Assembly (NCBI GenBank): GCA_021234155.1
Contig: JAJEKV010000107.1
Coordinates: forward strand, 246,001 to 310,000
Direction: 5' to 3'
Length of the DNA stretch: 64,000 nucleotides
Source: Isoetes taiwanensis
Lineage: Eukaryota > Streptophyta > Lycopodiopsida > Isoetales > Isoetaceae
In this document: positions 54,720 to 64,000 of the stretch, in pieces
How the letters are laid out: every line of letters begins with the position of its first letter
How positions within the stretch are numbered: position 1 is the first letter of the stretch
Position numbers and translations under genes: made by a program
Notes under the pieces: model-generated
Seen by the model: only the letters and a program-made list of their open reading frames with translations
What the model was told of the DNA's origin: nothing
Databases searched by the model: none

Positions 54720-57700
54720 TCAATTATGTGCAAAAGTGTGAGGAGTGATGAAGGAGGGATCCAGGACGTCATCATGTTCATTTATGCCATCCTCATCTCC
54801 TTCACTTCTTTCACTGTCACTCGAGGAAGTGCTTGAGTTTTCTTCCTCGTCACTATCAACAGATGGTGAAGCATTGCCACCACCACTCCTTTCTTCATCC
54901 TCTTCCTCGTAATTACAAGCCTTTTTAAGCAAATTGATAGTTCTCTGGCGCAGACGATTGTCAGATTTCAATTTTAAATCATAGCATAATATAGTGACAT
55001 CATTTAAGTTCAGCTCGTCCCTACAACCCACTTTCTTAGACTTCCTCCCCTTTCCTTGAGTTCTCATTTCTAACTCATACCTACCTTCAAAAGCATTTTC
55101 TGAACGTGTGGCCAGCTAGCGAATCTTGAGTTTAGTTACTAAGCCTTCCTCCCTGACTGTATCAAGAACTTTTGCTATCCAAAAAGGCCGACCTTTGTCA
55201 TCAGTTGGAAGAGCAATCAACATACCTTTAGCTATTTCTGTGATATTGCCTTGAGGCTCATTCCTACGTCTTGGTCCGAGGTACATGACTCGGTCCTCTT
55301 CTTCCTCTGCTGCAGGTGCTATTGTAGCATTGCTTGGACCTGCTTGGTTCTGGGGTTGATGGAAGGTGTCAGGCCATTGAAATGGTCCTTGCAACTGTCT
55401 TAGAGTTAGATGTTCCAAGACATCCTTCTGGTCAAGAAAAAAATTTCTCCACCACATCTGATCTTCTTCCGAGAAGTACTTGAAGCCCGAGGAAATGCCA
55501 TTTTCAATGGCTTTTAAGGATGTCAATGGGATACTTTTCTTCTGCTTGGACTCCTTAGGATTTTTGAGAGGAAGTTTTTCAAAGACGCTCTATGAAGCAA
55601 TGGTCTGGAACAAATTTAAGGAAGTGCAATCCCTCTGGTGGACTCCAATCCTTAGTTGTGGTGTACTTCTTCCCTTGTAAGAAGCTTTGTCCATCCTTCA
55701 AGTAGAACTTAATGTGATGTTGAAAGGTAAGATCATTCAACTTGTTCACAGCTAGTTCTCTATCTGAACGTTGAGGAAAAACAAACTCTCTAAAGTCGCG
55801 TGATCTCTTGAAGAAGCTCGACCACTGGAATAGGAGTGTAAGAATCTTCAATGATTCGAACTAAAGTAGGAAGACAAAAAGCTTTCTTCCTTCTAAGGCA
55901 CACAGAAAATCTGCTGAACATCTGGTCAATCTGATCATGGGTGTGCCCCACAAGTAAAAATCCGAACTTTACTTTTCTGAAGATCCTTGGCTCCACTAGC
56001 ATAGCACAATAAGCAAAGAGTGTTTGATTCTTGTTCTCTCTTGTAGTGTTGTCAAGTTGCAGGTAGAGCACTGGTGATAGTTGCTCTTGCTCGCACAGGA
56101 CCTTGTTAAGAATTGTAATTGTCAGGTTCGGGTCACCATGCAAGTTTGGATACGTCAAAAATACTTTGCACTTTATACTTCTTTTGAAGACCATGGCTCC
56201 TACAAGGTGGACTTTAACAAAACATTCCTCTGGCACATCTTTTGGAATATTTAGGAAATGGGGTAGAGTTGTCTTTTTTTTATCCATTCCATCAATTACA
56301 ATAGACATATATTGCAATGGACATTCGAGAGCTTTTTTTCTGTGCTTGGCCAGCTTTCTTCTCTCTGCTGCTTGTTGTTCACGATGTCTGGCAAGATTCT
56401 GTTGCACAATATCTGTAAAAGAAATCAGGTTAAAATATTCTGTTTTTAACAAGTGAGAGGTTGGAGAGCTTGAGCTTACTTCTTTCGACCTCTGTCTTTG
56501 CAGTTTCTCGTTGACTTTTTAATTCTGCACATCTTGAGCAAACAGACATTCTATGTCTTCTTGGAATTTTTACCAGGCCAAATTCACTTTTCCACAGTCT
56601 AGTGAAGTGTGAGTAAGAGATGTGCTGACACTGAATGCAAGTCTCTTTGTATTCTTTGAAGACATCCTTTTTTGTAATATTGTCTGTCAGATGATACATG
56701 TTGCTATTAGGCAACTTCTCACATGTCTCTCTAAAATATTTCTCCATCCATGTCACAGCAGCCAGGGCATGCATGGTCACAACTCTTCTTGGACCACAAT
56801 GATCATCAATTGCTGGATTTTTGTCCAGTCTTTTGTGTATTCGAGACATTCTTGTGGACCTTAAACGATGCACAACCATGAAGCATTTTTGGCAGACTTG
56901 TTCACGGTTGATGTAGTGCAAGAATGTGTTGCGGTCTGGTCTTATATGGTAAGCTAAGTAGGCATTCTGGTCAGCCAATGTCTTTGAACTGTAGTTGTCT
57001 CTAACTGCTCGTAATTTAGCCATGTTAAATCTGTTGATGCAATCCAATGAGTAGCATTTAGTTCTCAAGAGTCTCCTCATTTTGTGTTCATCCATAAGGT
57101 TTCTTCTTCTTACAGAGGAGCATGCTCTCAAAGTAAAGTCCACCTTAAATTTCTTTGAAGATTGGCTGGAGAACATATAATCCCGTTGTTCCTCGTTGGT
57201 GTCTTTATCTTCTGATGAAACTTCTACTCTAGGGGTAACTTCCTCAGTCCTGAGTGGTGTGCTTGTAGAGGAAAACAGGCCACGTGAAGTTGTTCCCGGA
57301 AAAGGCGGTAGCACAGTGTTAAAGGATGGTGATGGCCCATAAGAGGTTGTGGCTGCAACAGTTCTTGTACCCTCCTGAGAAGGAGTTCTTGCAAACATGT
57401 CCTTTAGAGCGGACTGGAATTCTGCAAATCCATGTGTCACAACCATTGTATTACAAGGAGTACATGCTGCAGCATCGTCTTCATTTGTAGTGAAGTCGTG
57501 GGGGCAAAAATTTTAGTGAATCTCACAGTCTTCTGTGTTCCTTGTGTACTTGCACGAAGGGGGTGAAACTACAAACGGTGGGGGTAGCTTGTTCTTGAGC
57601 ACTCGTTGTGGTGGAGCCTCTGTAGGTCCGGGGAATGGAACGAAGGGTGGTGGCAGCATGCTCCGAACTGGAGGTGATGCTTTGGAAGGAGATGCGAGTG

Positions 57701-57920
57701 CACTGTCTATTGGACTTGGTGACGGTTGGAAGGGTGGTGGTAGGCTGTTACGTGCTGGACTAGGAGTGTTTTCGGAAAGCAACAACGATGTTGTAGAGGT
57801 AGGCGTCGGAGAATGTCGGTCTTCTGAAGAAAAGGCGTTGCTCCCAAGCTTTTCTTCAAAACTAGACGAGCTTGAGACAACAAAAGGTGCTGGAAGTTTG
57901 TTCACGAAGTGGTTCGTCAT
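54720..57920 (-). pseudogene. Putative transposase, DUF7869-like, one intron
   Basis: Starts near ATG 57920 (MTNHFVNKLPAPF). The N-terminus has repeated LP-x-PF motifs (KLPAPF, SLPPPF, MLPPPF, KLPPPF). A stop at 57515-57513 interrupts it. Then come Cys-rich and basic segments (REQVCQKCFMVVHRLR, CIQCQHIS, VCSRCAELKSQ). A 67-bp GT-AG intron (56479-56413) joins in phase to NIVQQNLARHREQ. The core has three acidic or His blocks, VIDGMDKKK (56293), LQLDNTTRENKNQ (56053) and LLVGHTHDQIDQMFSRF (55945), the pattern of DUF7869 proteins and plausibly an RNase H-like DDE fold. Frameshifts near 55800 and 55550 and a stop at 55116 follow. The end has a barrel-like FWIAKVL segment and an acidic tail to 54720. 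Confidence 0.7.
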
Positions 57921-58563
57921 CTTCACAACTGCGAAATAGTGTAGAGGTTTGAGAAACTTTCTAGATTGCAGACCTTTTCTTATTCTCGAATACAAGTACA
58001 CGTAGTACAAGTGGACGTTGCTGTAACAAATAAGTAAAAGGCAAACTAAAAGCTATTCTGGAATACACTGGACTAGAACAGTAAAGCTAAACGTATTCCA
58101 CTCCACATAGAATACGAGCAAGACAAAAGGGATACCTTTAAAAGGAAATAATGGCGCCCTCAGTTGCGTGTTCCAGTCTCTGAGCTCAAGTCGCCAGCGC
58201 CAGCGCCTCGAATATTATATTCAGAGACTGTATTCCGATTCGCATAGAAAAGACATGGACAGGTGAGTAAAAAGTACAATGTACAATCATTTCTTAGTGT
58301 GTTTCTTATTCCGGAATAGGTTTCGGCTTTCTTCTGAAGGCCAAAGTGTATTCCGGAATGCAATTTAGGTGGTTTTTTGTAACAATGTTGCAAATCTAAG
58401 AAAAAGTAGCTTGTTTTTAACACTTCCTAGACGATAAAAAAACCTTTTAGAGGGGCTTAAATTTGTGTTGTTTTAGTAAAAAAAAGTCCAATTGTTATTC
58501 CAGAATACGTTTTTGTGTTGTTTTTATCCTCTAAATTTGGGTTTTGTCCTAAATATGTTACAG
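57921..58563 (+). promoter_or_regulatory. Divergent spacer with TATTCCGGAATA-type palindromes
   Basis: Lies between the two divergent genes, so it should hold both promoters. Palindromes TATTC-Y-GGAATA or close forms at 58054, 58307, 58349 and 58496, with half-sites at 58092/58110 and 58230. The 58307 and 58349 copies are 42 bp apart, the same period as the array at 60249. The TTC-NN-GAA core would also fit a heat-shock element. Confidence 0.6.
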
Positions 58564-61500
58564 ACACGAAGGTAGCAAGAAAGCTTCAAAGAAGCCATTA
58601 AAGTTAAAGACAAAGCCACACCCACAGGCAAGTGTACCACCCACAGAAGAACCCACCATGTACGAAAATTTTCAGACACAGTGGTTTATCACAAGGGGAA
58701 CTGGAGGAAAACAACACACTTACTTTCCTCCACGTTTGTAACAGTCCTGGAGGAAAGCTCTACGCTGACTCCGACTTTATTTGCATGGGAGTAATAAGAG
58801 CGGTTTCGGAAGTGGCCGGGCAGTCAGGACAACAGGGAAGGCTCTCGTTCAAGACATCTCAAGGATATATAGTTGTGGACCAAAGCTATTTTAGGCTTGG
58901 TAGAGTCACACCTTCAGCTTTGTACAAGTACATGACGCATTACATAAACAAGCTGAGGTTGTGGGAAATCATAAACAGAGTGCAAGCCACACATTGCACA
59001 CAGCGCCTCCGAAGATGAGAGAGTGGTGGAGGACAATGCCGGTAGTGGTTCCAATCAGGAAGAAGACGACGGAAGTCCCAGTACATCAGAAGAGCAAAGA
59101 TTGAGTCGGCCAAGAGGCACTGTTGCGGCAAAAGGGCCGAAGAAATGCAAAGTGCAGGAGATTGTAGTACAGGAAATTCCTGAGGAGCAGCCAAAGAAGA
59201 AGAATGGAAAGGGCAAGGCACCCGGGGTTGCCATTAAGGAAAAGAAGGTGGACAAGACATCGGAGAGGATGGAAGAAATAAACCAAACGAAATATGTGCA
59301 AGGTGTTATTTACTTGCCAGTAACTTCCATGAGGTTGCCACCGAAAAATGAAGATGGTGAACGCCCCCTAGGTTTGGAAAATATATGCTGACCACTTAAG
59401 GAACCTGAAGGATAGAATAAGGAGCAATCCCAATGCCCACGTTGCTCCAATTGTCGTTCTTGTTGATAGAACGCAATGCATGGATCCCAAGGACTATGAC
59501 AGGGAAAATGCAGACACTTATATGCACTATGTCCTTGGGGGTAACCATAGTTTTAAAGCAAGGAGGCAGTTGTACAAGGAGAAAAACAACCCGAGATATC
59601 TCTCTGTGCTCTGCGCTATTTACTGCGGCCCGACAGATGAAGAAGCGAAGATCGTTGCCAACATGCATAATGCTGACAACGAATATAAGCTTAAAATGAG
59701 CTTCGTTGACAAAATCAGGTTCATGCATAGGGAATATATTATATTTAAAGAAAAATATGGAGAAGATTTAAAGAAACCAGCATACTCTCTTGAACTAAAG
59801 GAAGCGTGTGCTGTGGAGTGCTGCCTCAAGTATGACGAGGCTAACAAAAGGCAGTCTCTCATACCACATGACAACTGGTTTCAACTAGCCTTCAGAGACG
59901 GCAGAGTAAGTTTCTTTTGTATTCTGGAATACGCCTGAAACCCTCCCACTGACATCGCTTACTACTGTGCAGAATGGGACCTGCAAAACGAAATATTTAG
60001 CATGTTTGAACGTGGTGAACTGAAAAGTAAAGGAAAGACGGCCGAAAAGAAAAAGGGATCTGACGTCCCTAAGAAGGAAATGACCATAACTGTGTGGAGA
60101 GAAATGCAGGGCTTTACAGACCTCGACATACTCGAAAGGCTACTGCAGAAGGTTGTGGACAAAGAATTCACGCTTGAAGAAATGTCCAAGGAGCTGCACA
60201 AGTAAGAACTACAGAACATTCTTTTCAGTTTTTCTTAGGTTGGACGTAGTGTATTCCGGAATACACGTTGGCTTCGGAGTGTAAGCTAAAGTGTATTCTG
60301 GAATACACTTTGGCTTGCACGCCACAGCCAATGTGTATTCCGGAATACACTTTGTCTACAAACTTTGAGAAGCGTTTCTTCTTTATGTTTTCCTTCTTAG
60401 TTAACTTTCTTCTATTGTGGTTTTGTTTTACAGCCAAAAAAATGTCATCACATGTCAAACATGTTTGATGGAACAACTTAACGTTGACAGCTGGGACAGA
60501 TGTAAAGAACTTTACCTCATCGCAACCTCGGACGAAAGGATAATTCAATACGCTCCCAATTTTGAAGGCTGGGTATGCTGAGGAGTTTTTTGCTTTTTCG
60601 TTTCTCGTGTTACAAAGACGATCTTTTTTGCAGAATAAAAAGAAAAATAAGGACCTGCCGGAGGGTTTCATGCATCTTGTCAGGACAACGCGTGAAGAGA
60701 GGACGCTTGCGGACAGGCGTGTTTTGGACAATGAGCCCTCCGAGTACGAACGTTTTACCATGTTTGATCAAAACAACCTTTACTGTATAGTACACGGTGA
60801 TTGCACCAAACTGGCCGAAACAATAAAGCCCCAAGATTTTACCTTGGTAATAGCTGACCTCCTTATGGATTCAAGCTCAAAGACAGCCGCTACGACGACC
60901 AGCCATTTAAAAACTCTGAGTTTAATGCTTTCGTCGACGGCATAAAGCAGATTACCACGGCAAAACATTGGAGGTTGGTCGTATTTCACACAAGCATGCA
61001 ATCCGGCCTTGTGGAAGCTGGTTTTAAGAATCATTTTGGTTCCCCTACGCAAGCTGGTTATGAAAACATGGTTTGGTAAGCACTTATTCTGGAATACATA
61101 TGTCCTTATATTTTTTTTAAGTTCTTTTCCTTTTAGTAACACCTGCGAGCATTGTTAGGAGTTTCTATTCCGGAATACGTTTCCTTCGGCTGTACTTAAA
61201 TCCTCTTTTCTTTTTTTGTTCATAATGTATAAAACAAATATAAATTACCATGGCGGAGGCCCTAGACCGTTGAGTAAAGTCGAATATCTCCACGTCGCTT
61301 ATTGGAGTTTTGATGGGAAACGTACAATGGAACACTTCAACACAGCAGCGTGTCAGAACTTTTCGAACGTGTTGGAGTTTCCAGCGGTTTTGCAGAAGAT
61401 GCAGGACCCTAGTGCACAAGGAAGAATAGTGAATCACTATCAGAAGCCACAGAAGTTGATTAACCATCTTCTGGATATGTTCTCACGCTCAGGAGATTGG

Positions 61501-61896
61501 GTGCTCGACGCATTTTCTGGCTCTGGTACAACTATTGCTTGTGCATTTAAAAAGGGCCGTAACTGTATAGCAATTGATATTGATAAGGAGGCTGTCAGTT
61601 TCATTAAAATAAGACTTTCTGCTTTACCAACTCTACCAGACGAGAATCAAGAGTTTGGGGCAAAGTCTAATTCTGATTTTGCTAAGATGGCATCATCGGA
61701 AATACAGCCTCCCTTTACAAGCTCCTTAGATGACGAAGCTACTTTTGCAGAGTTGAAAGAAGTAGCTCTTGCTGCCATACCGGAATCAACTACTGACACT
61801 GAGAAGCCTAAGTCACTAGAAAACGGTGAGAAGATAGAAACCGTCCAAGCAGAGAGCAGTAAGAAAAATGAAGAAGACTACAATTTAGATCTCTGA
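58564..61896 (+). pseudogene. ParB-like domain plus DNA N4-cytosine/N6-adenine methyltransferase, spliced, broken
   Basis: After an acceptor TTACAG (58563) comes an unknown N-terminal region (GGKLYADSDFICMGVIRAV) and a Lys-rich linker. Then a ParB-like domain (APIVVLVDRTQ, VLGGNHSFKARRQLY, GPTDEEAK; about 59440-59700). Introns with GT-AG ends: 59906-59972, 60202-60433, 60573-60633, and one from 61076 whose acceptor is not evident. The methylase has motif IV at 60856, where one lost base turns ADPPYGF into ADLLMDS, then in the next frame SRYDDQPFKNSEFNAFVDG and HTSMQSGLVEAGF. Motif I, VLDAFSGSGTT, is at 61501-61533, followed by GRNCIAIDID. Motif IV before motif I is the class-beta order of bacterial and phage methylases. 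Further frameshifts lie near 58730, 59010 and 59385. A spliceosomal gene structure excludes bacterial contamination. Confidence 0.8.
60249..60350 (+). repeat. Three 42-bp units of the GTGTATTCYGGAATACAC palindrome in intron 2
   Basis: Perfect or near-perfect 18-bp palindromes at 60249, 60291 and 60333, each spaced by 42 bp, with GGCTT and AGCCAA/AAGCTAAA flanks that extend the dyad to about 34 bp around the middle copy. Single copies lie in intron 1 (59919) and intron 4 (61085, 61166). Confidence 0.9.
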
Positions 61897-62206
61897 CGGA
61901 CCTTTTGCTGTGGTTACTTACTGATATTTATTATTGATTGCCATTACTGATGTAACAAAAAAACAGTAAAGAAATTATTATTGTTATTTTTACTAAATTT
62001 GTGTTTTTTGTACATCCACCTACAAATAATTTTGTACTCATGTCTCAATTTTGCTATTTTCACGTGCTTCACTCCAAAAACGAAAGTCGTGTCCAAAAAA
62101 TACCCCAAAACTAGGCCAAAAAAAAAACTGATACTCCTGAAACTTTAAACCTCTCTTAAAAAAGCCCACTTTTTAGAATGACGTGTTTTTTCTAAAGGAA
62201 TCTTTC

Positions 62207-62234
62207 AAACGGGAGTGCTGCAACACTCCCGTTT
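62207..62234 (+). repeat. Subterminal hairpin at the right end of the DNA transposon
   Basis: AAACGGGAGTG, six-base loop, CACTCCCGTTT. One arm is part of the right TIR, so the TIR core is duplicated in inverted form at this end only. Confidence 0.85.
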
Positions 62235-62250
62235 AATTTGCAACCTTGTT
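62226..62250 (+). repeat. Right terminal inverted repeat
   Basis: CTCCCGTTTAAT, TTGCAACCTTGTT, followed by AACT; 22 of 25 positions complement the left TIR. Confidence 0.8.
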
Positions 62251-62254
62251 AACT

Positions 62255-64000
62255 AACGAAAAGCACATTTAATAGCCTTGTTTGTAAACAATAGGATTCG
62301 CTCGGTTAAGAATTAGTGAAGATCCTGTTGTATTGAAATCCCTCTGTGTGAAGCTTCATGCCCTGCTGTGTTCTGATTGAATTGTCAAACTAAACCTATC
62401 TAGAATTTTGTTGAATAGTCAAGCGACAAGGACCTAGAGCCGTATTTTAGCAGTCTAAAGGAACCGAATGCACGGCCGAAGGAGCTGCAAAATGATCCAT
62501 TTAAATCCGGCAGGTAAATTTGATGATCTGTTTCCCTCAGGCGACTCTTTGCCATAGCCGCGGAGCTTCTGGTTTCCCACTACACCCTAAACAGGAAACA
62601 GGGTTTACCTTCGAATTTCTTGCTATGCCTTCTTCTCCCTGCCTGCCGCATTAACCCTATGTAAACCCTCAAATCAGACAAATGCAGCATTTTAATCTGT
62701 TGCTTCCTCTGATAACCGAGAACCCAATAAGGGCAGAGCTTGTAACACAACCTGGGCCCTCATCCATTCACTCTGTTGCTCTAAATCCCTTAAGTATAAC
62801 GTACTTCTTAACATAAAACAGACAAAAAAGCCCATCACAAAAATGGCACCATCTCTACAAAATCAAAGGATTGCTCTGTCCTTCATCAACAGGGGTGGAT
62901 GTTTCAAGCTTCAAGCCCTCATTCTTTGCCGCCCAAGTCATCCTTTCCCGTCCCCCAACTCTGCTCCAATTTCTACATAACCAGGGCTAGAAAAAAAAAA
63001 GGGCAAGAAAAGCACGATAGTTCTGGCACGCAGGCTTAGAATTGATGCACTTTGGAATTAAAGCAACCAAACAAATTACCTCGTTCAGACACAGGAATTG
63101 GTGAATGGAGGACGATTTAAGCATCAGAACCTTCAAGGTATCTTGGTTGCTGGAGAAACGAGAATGATAAATAAAGGGGTGGGAGAATGATAGATAAAGT
63201 TAATTCGATTTCTAGTAATCAAATAATGTTGCCAAATTATCTCAAAGTAAGACTTTGTTAATGGTTTGACGAGAAAATGGGTTTCTGTTTTATTTGTGGA
63301 GTGTGTCCATGGTCCATTTGATCTGCGGCTTGGACGCAGTGCATTTTTGGACAGAGGCAGTTAAGCGATGAAGGTGCAGGGCAGCACACAAATCATACAC
63401 AGAGGCCCTGTTTCGGTTTTGTGCAGGTGAGTTATAGGAGATCTGCGAGGATGGCTCACTCACAGAAGGCAGAGATTCGGCTGTAGACAGAAGGCAGAGA
63501 TTAGGCAAAGATTCGATTGTTTCCTGCATAGTGCATTACCGAAAGTTTCTTCATCATGCATCACCCCTTTTTCGATGTTAATCTTTCTTCATCCTGCAGT
63601 TGTTCATGCATACTCGGGTTATACCTATGGCTACTCAGTTTTCAGGGATTGTTGTTGACGATGGGGCTCATGATTGTTGTTGGCGATGGGCCACGATCTT
63701 GTAGTACTCTTTGTGCTATGCCATGATCTTCTTCGATTGTTGTGCTCTTTTTCGGCTATTGCAGTGTTCTTATCTCTCTTTTGTGAATGCCATGGTGTTC
63801 GTGCATTTTTTATGTGTATAGATTGAAGTATACCATGTATGTATATACGTATAATAGCCGTATGGGGTGCGCAAACTAATAAGTGGGTTTGATGTGGAAA
63901 TTCCACAGCCCTTCATTTGGCATATTCATGGAACTATGCTTGGATCCAATGATCCAATAAAAAACAATAAAAAACAATAAGGATAGTGCAATATGAGATG
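62255..64000 (+). other. No recognisable gene
   Basis: AT-rich, no supported frame. Pyrimidine-rich stretches and scattered short repeats (ACAGAAGGCAGAGATT at about 63462 and 63486) only. Confidence 0.5.

Noticed and set aside
61216-61896. Intact methylase gene or bacterial restriction-modification contamination
   Set aside because: The frame lacks motif IV, which lies upstream in other exons; GT-AG introns and element context show a eukaryotic pseudogene.

Overview
This is nuclear DNA of a plant-type eukaryote (streptophyte). Three things show it: retroelement primer-binding sites match plant initiator Met-tRNA (TGGTATCAGAGC), a fragment of a plastid atpB gene is present, and there is a broken but spliced copy of the plant-type sterol delta-7 reductase gene (DWF5). 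The window is nearly gene-free and is packed with nested mobile elements, as in a large, repeat-rich genome. I cannot name the species; a seedless plant or charophyte seems possible, but that is a guess.

Layout. 1-18025: the 5' half of a minus-strand Ty3-type LTR element whose 5' LTR (3242-4139 plus 17336-18025) was split by a complete plus-strand relative, 4140-17335 (1.64 kb LTRs, TSD TGTGC, Met PBS, PPT). Both carry an unusual first gene: a protein ending in a histone H3 fold. In the plus-strand copy it also begins with the exact H3 tail start [11 protein letters not shown] second accessory ORF follows, then gag-pol with a C-terminal chromodomain-like region. 18026-19002: 3' remnant of a plant L1 LINE. 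21004-34696: a decayed Helitron fragment (minus) interrupted by a Ty1/copia element (21486-33624, TSD ATCTG), itself interrupted just after its RT YVDD motif by a 7.6 kb L1-type LINE (24881-32489, TSD TATTATCT) with an ATTCT-repeat tail.

34697-38220 is mostly empty apart from a retroelement scrap and a Helitron 3' terminus. 38268-38438 is a plastid atpB scrap. 38589-47463 holds four exons of a DWF5 pseudogene on the minus strand; its exon 2 was hit by a 7.8 kb LTR element (38901-46680, TSD CAAAT on the plus strand) that has gag, protease and part of RT but, in place of RNase H and integrase, a long coiled-coil ORF of unknown origin. 47464-54240 is intergenic DNA with duplications, a foldback, minisatellites and microsatellites.

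54241-62250 is an apparently complete 8.0 kb DNA transposon (25-bp TIRs, 4-bp AACT duplication). It has two divergent, intron-containing, now broken genes: a DUF7869-like putative transposase (minus) and a ParB-like plus DNA N4/N6-type methyltransferase protein (plus). A palindrome close to GTGTATTCCGGAATACAC recurs in its introns and spacers, partly as a 42-bp tandem repeat. 62255-64000 shows no recognisable gene.

The strongest candidates for something undescribed are the capture of histone H3 by an LTR retrotransposon lineage, and the methyltransferase-bearing palindrome-studded DNA transposon. All genes read here carry some damage except the plus-strand H3 ORF, LINE ORF1 and the LINE cysteine-rich ORF.
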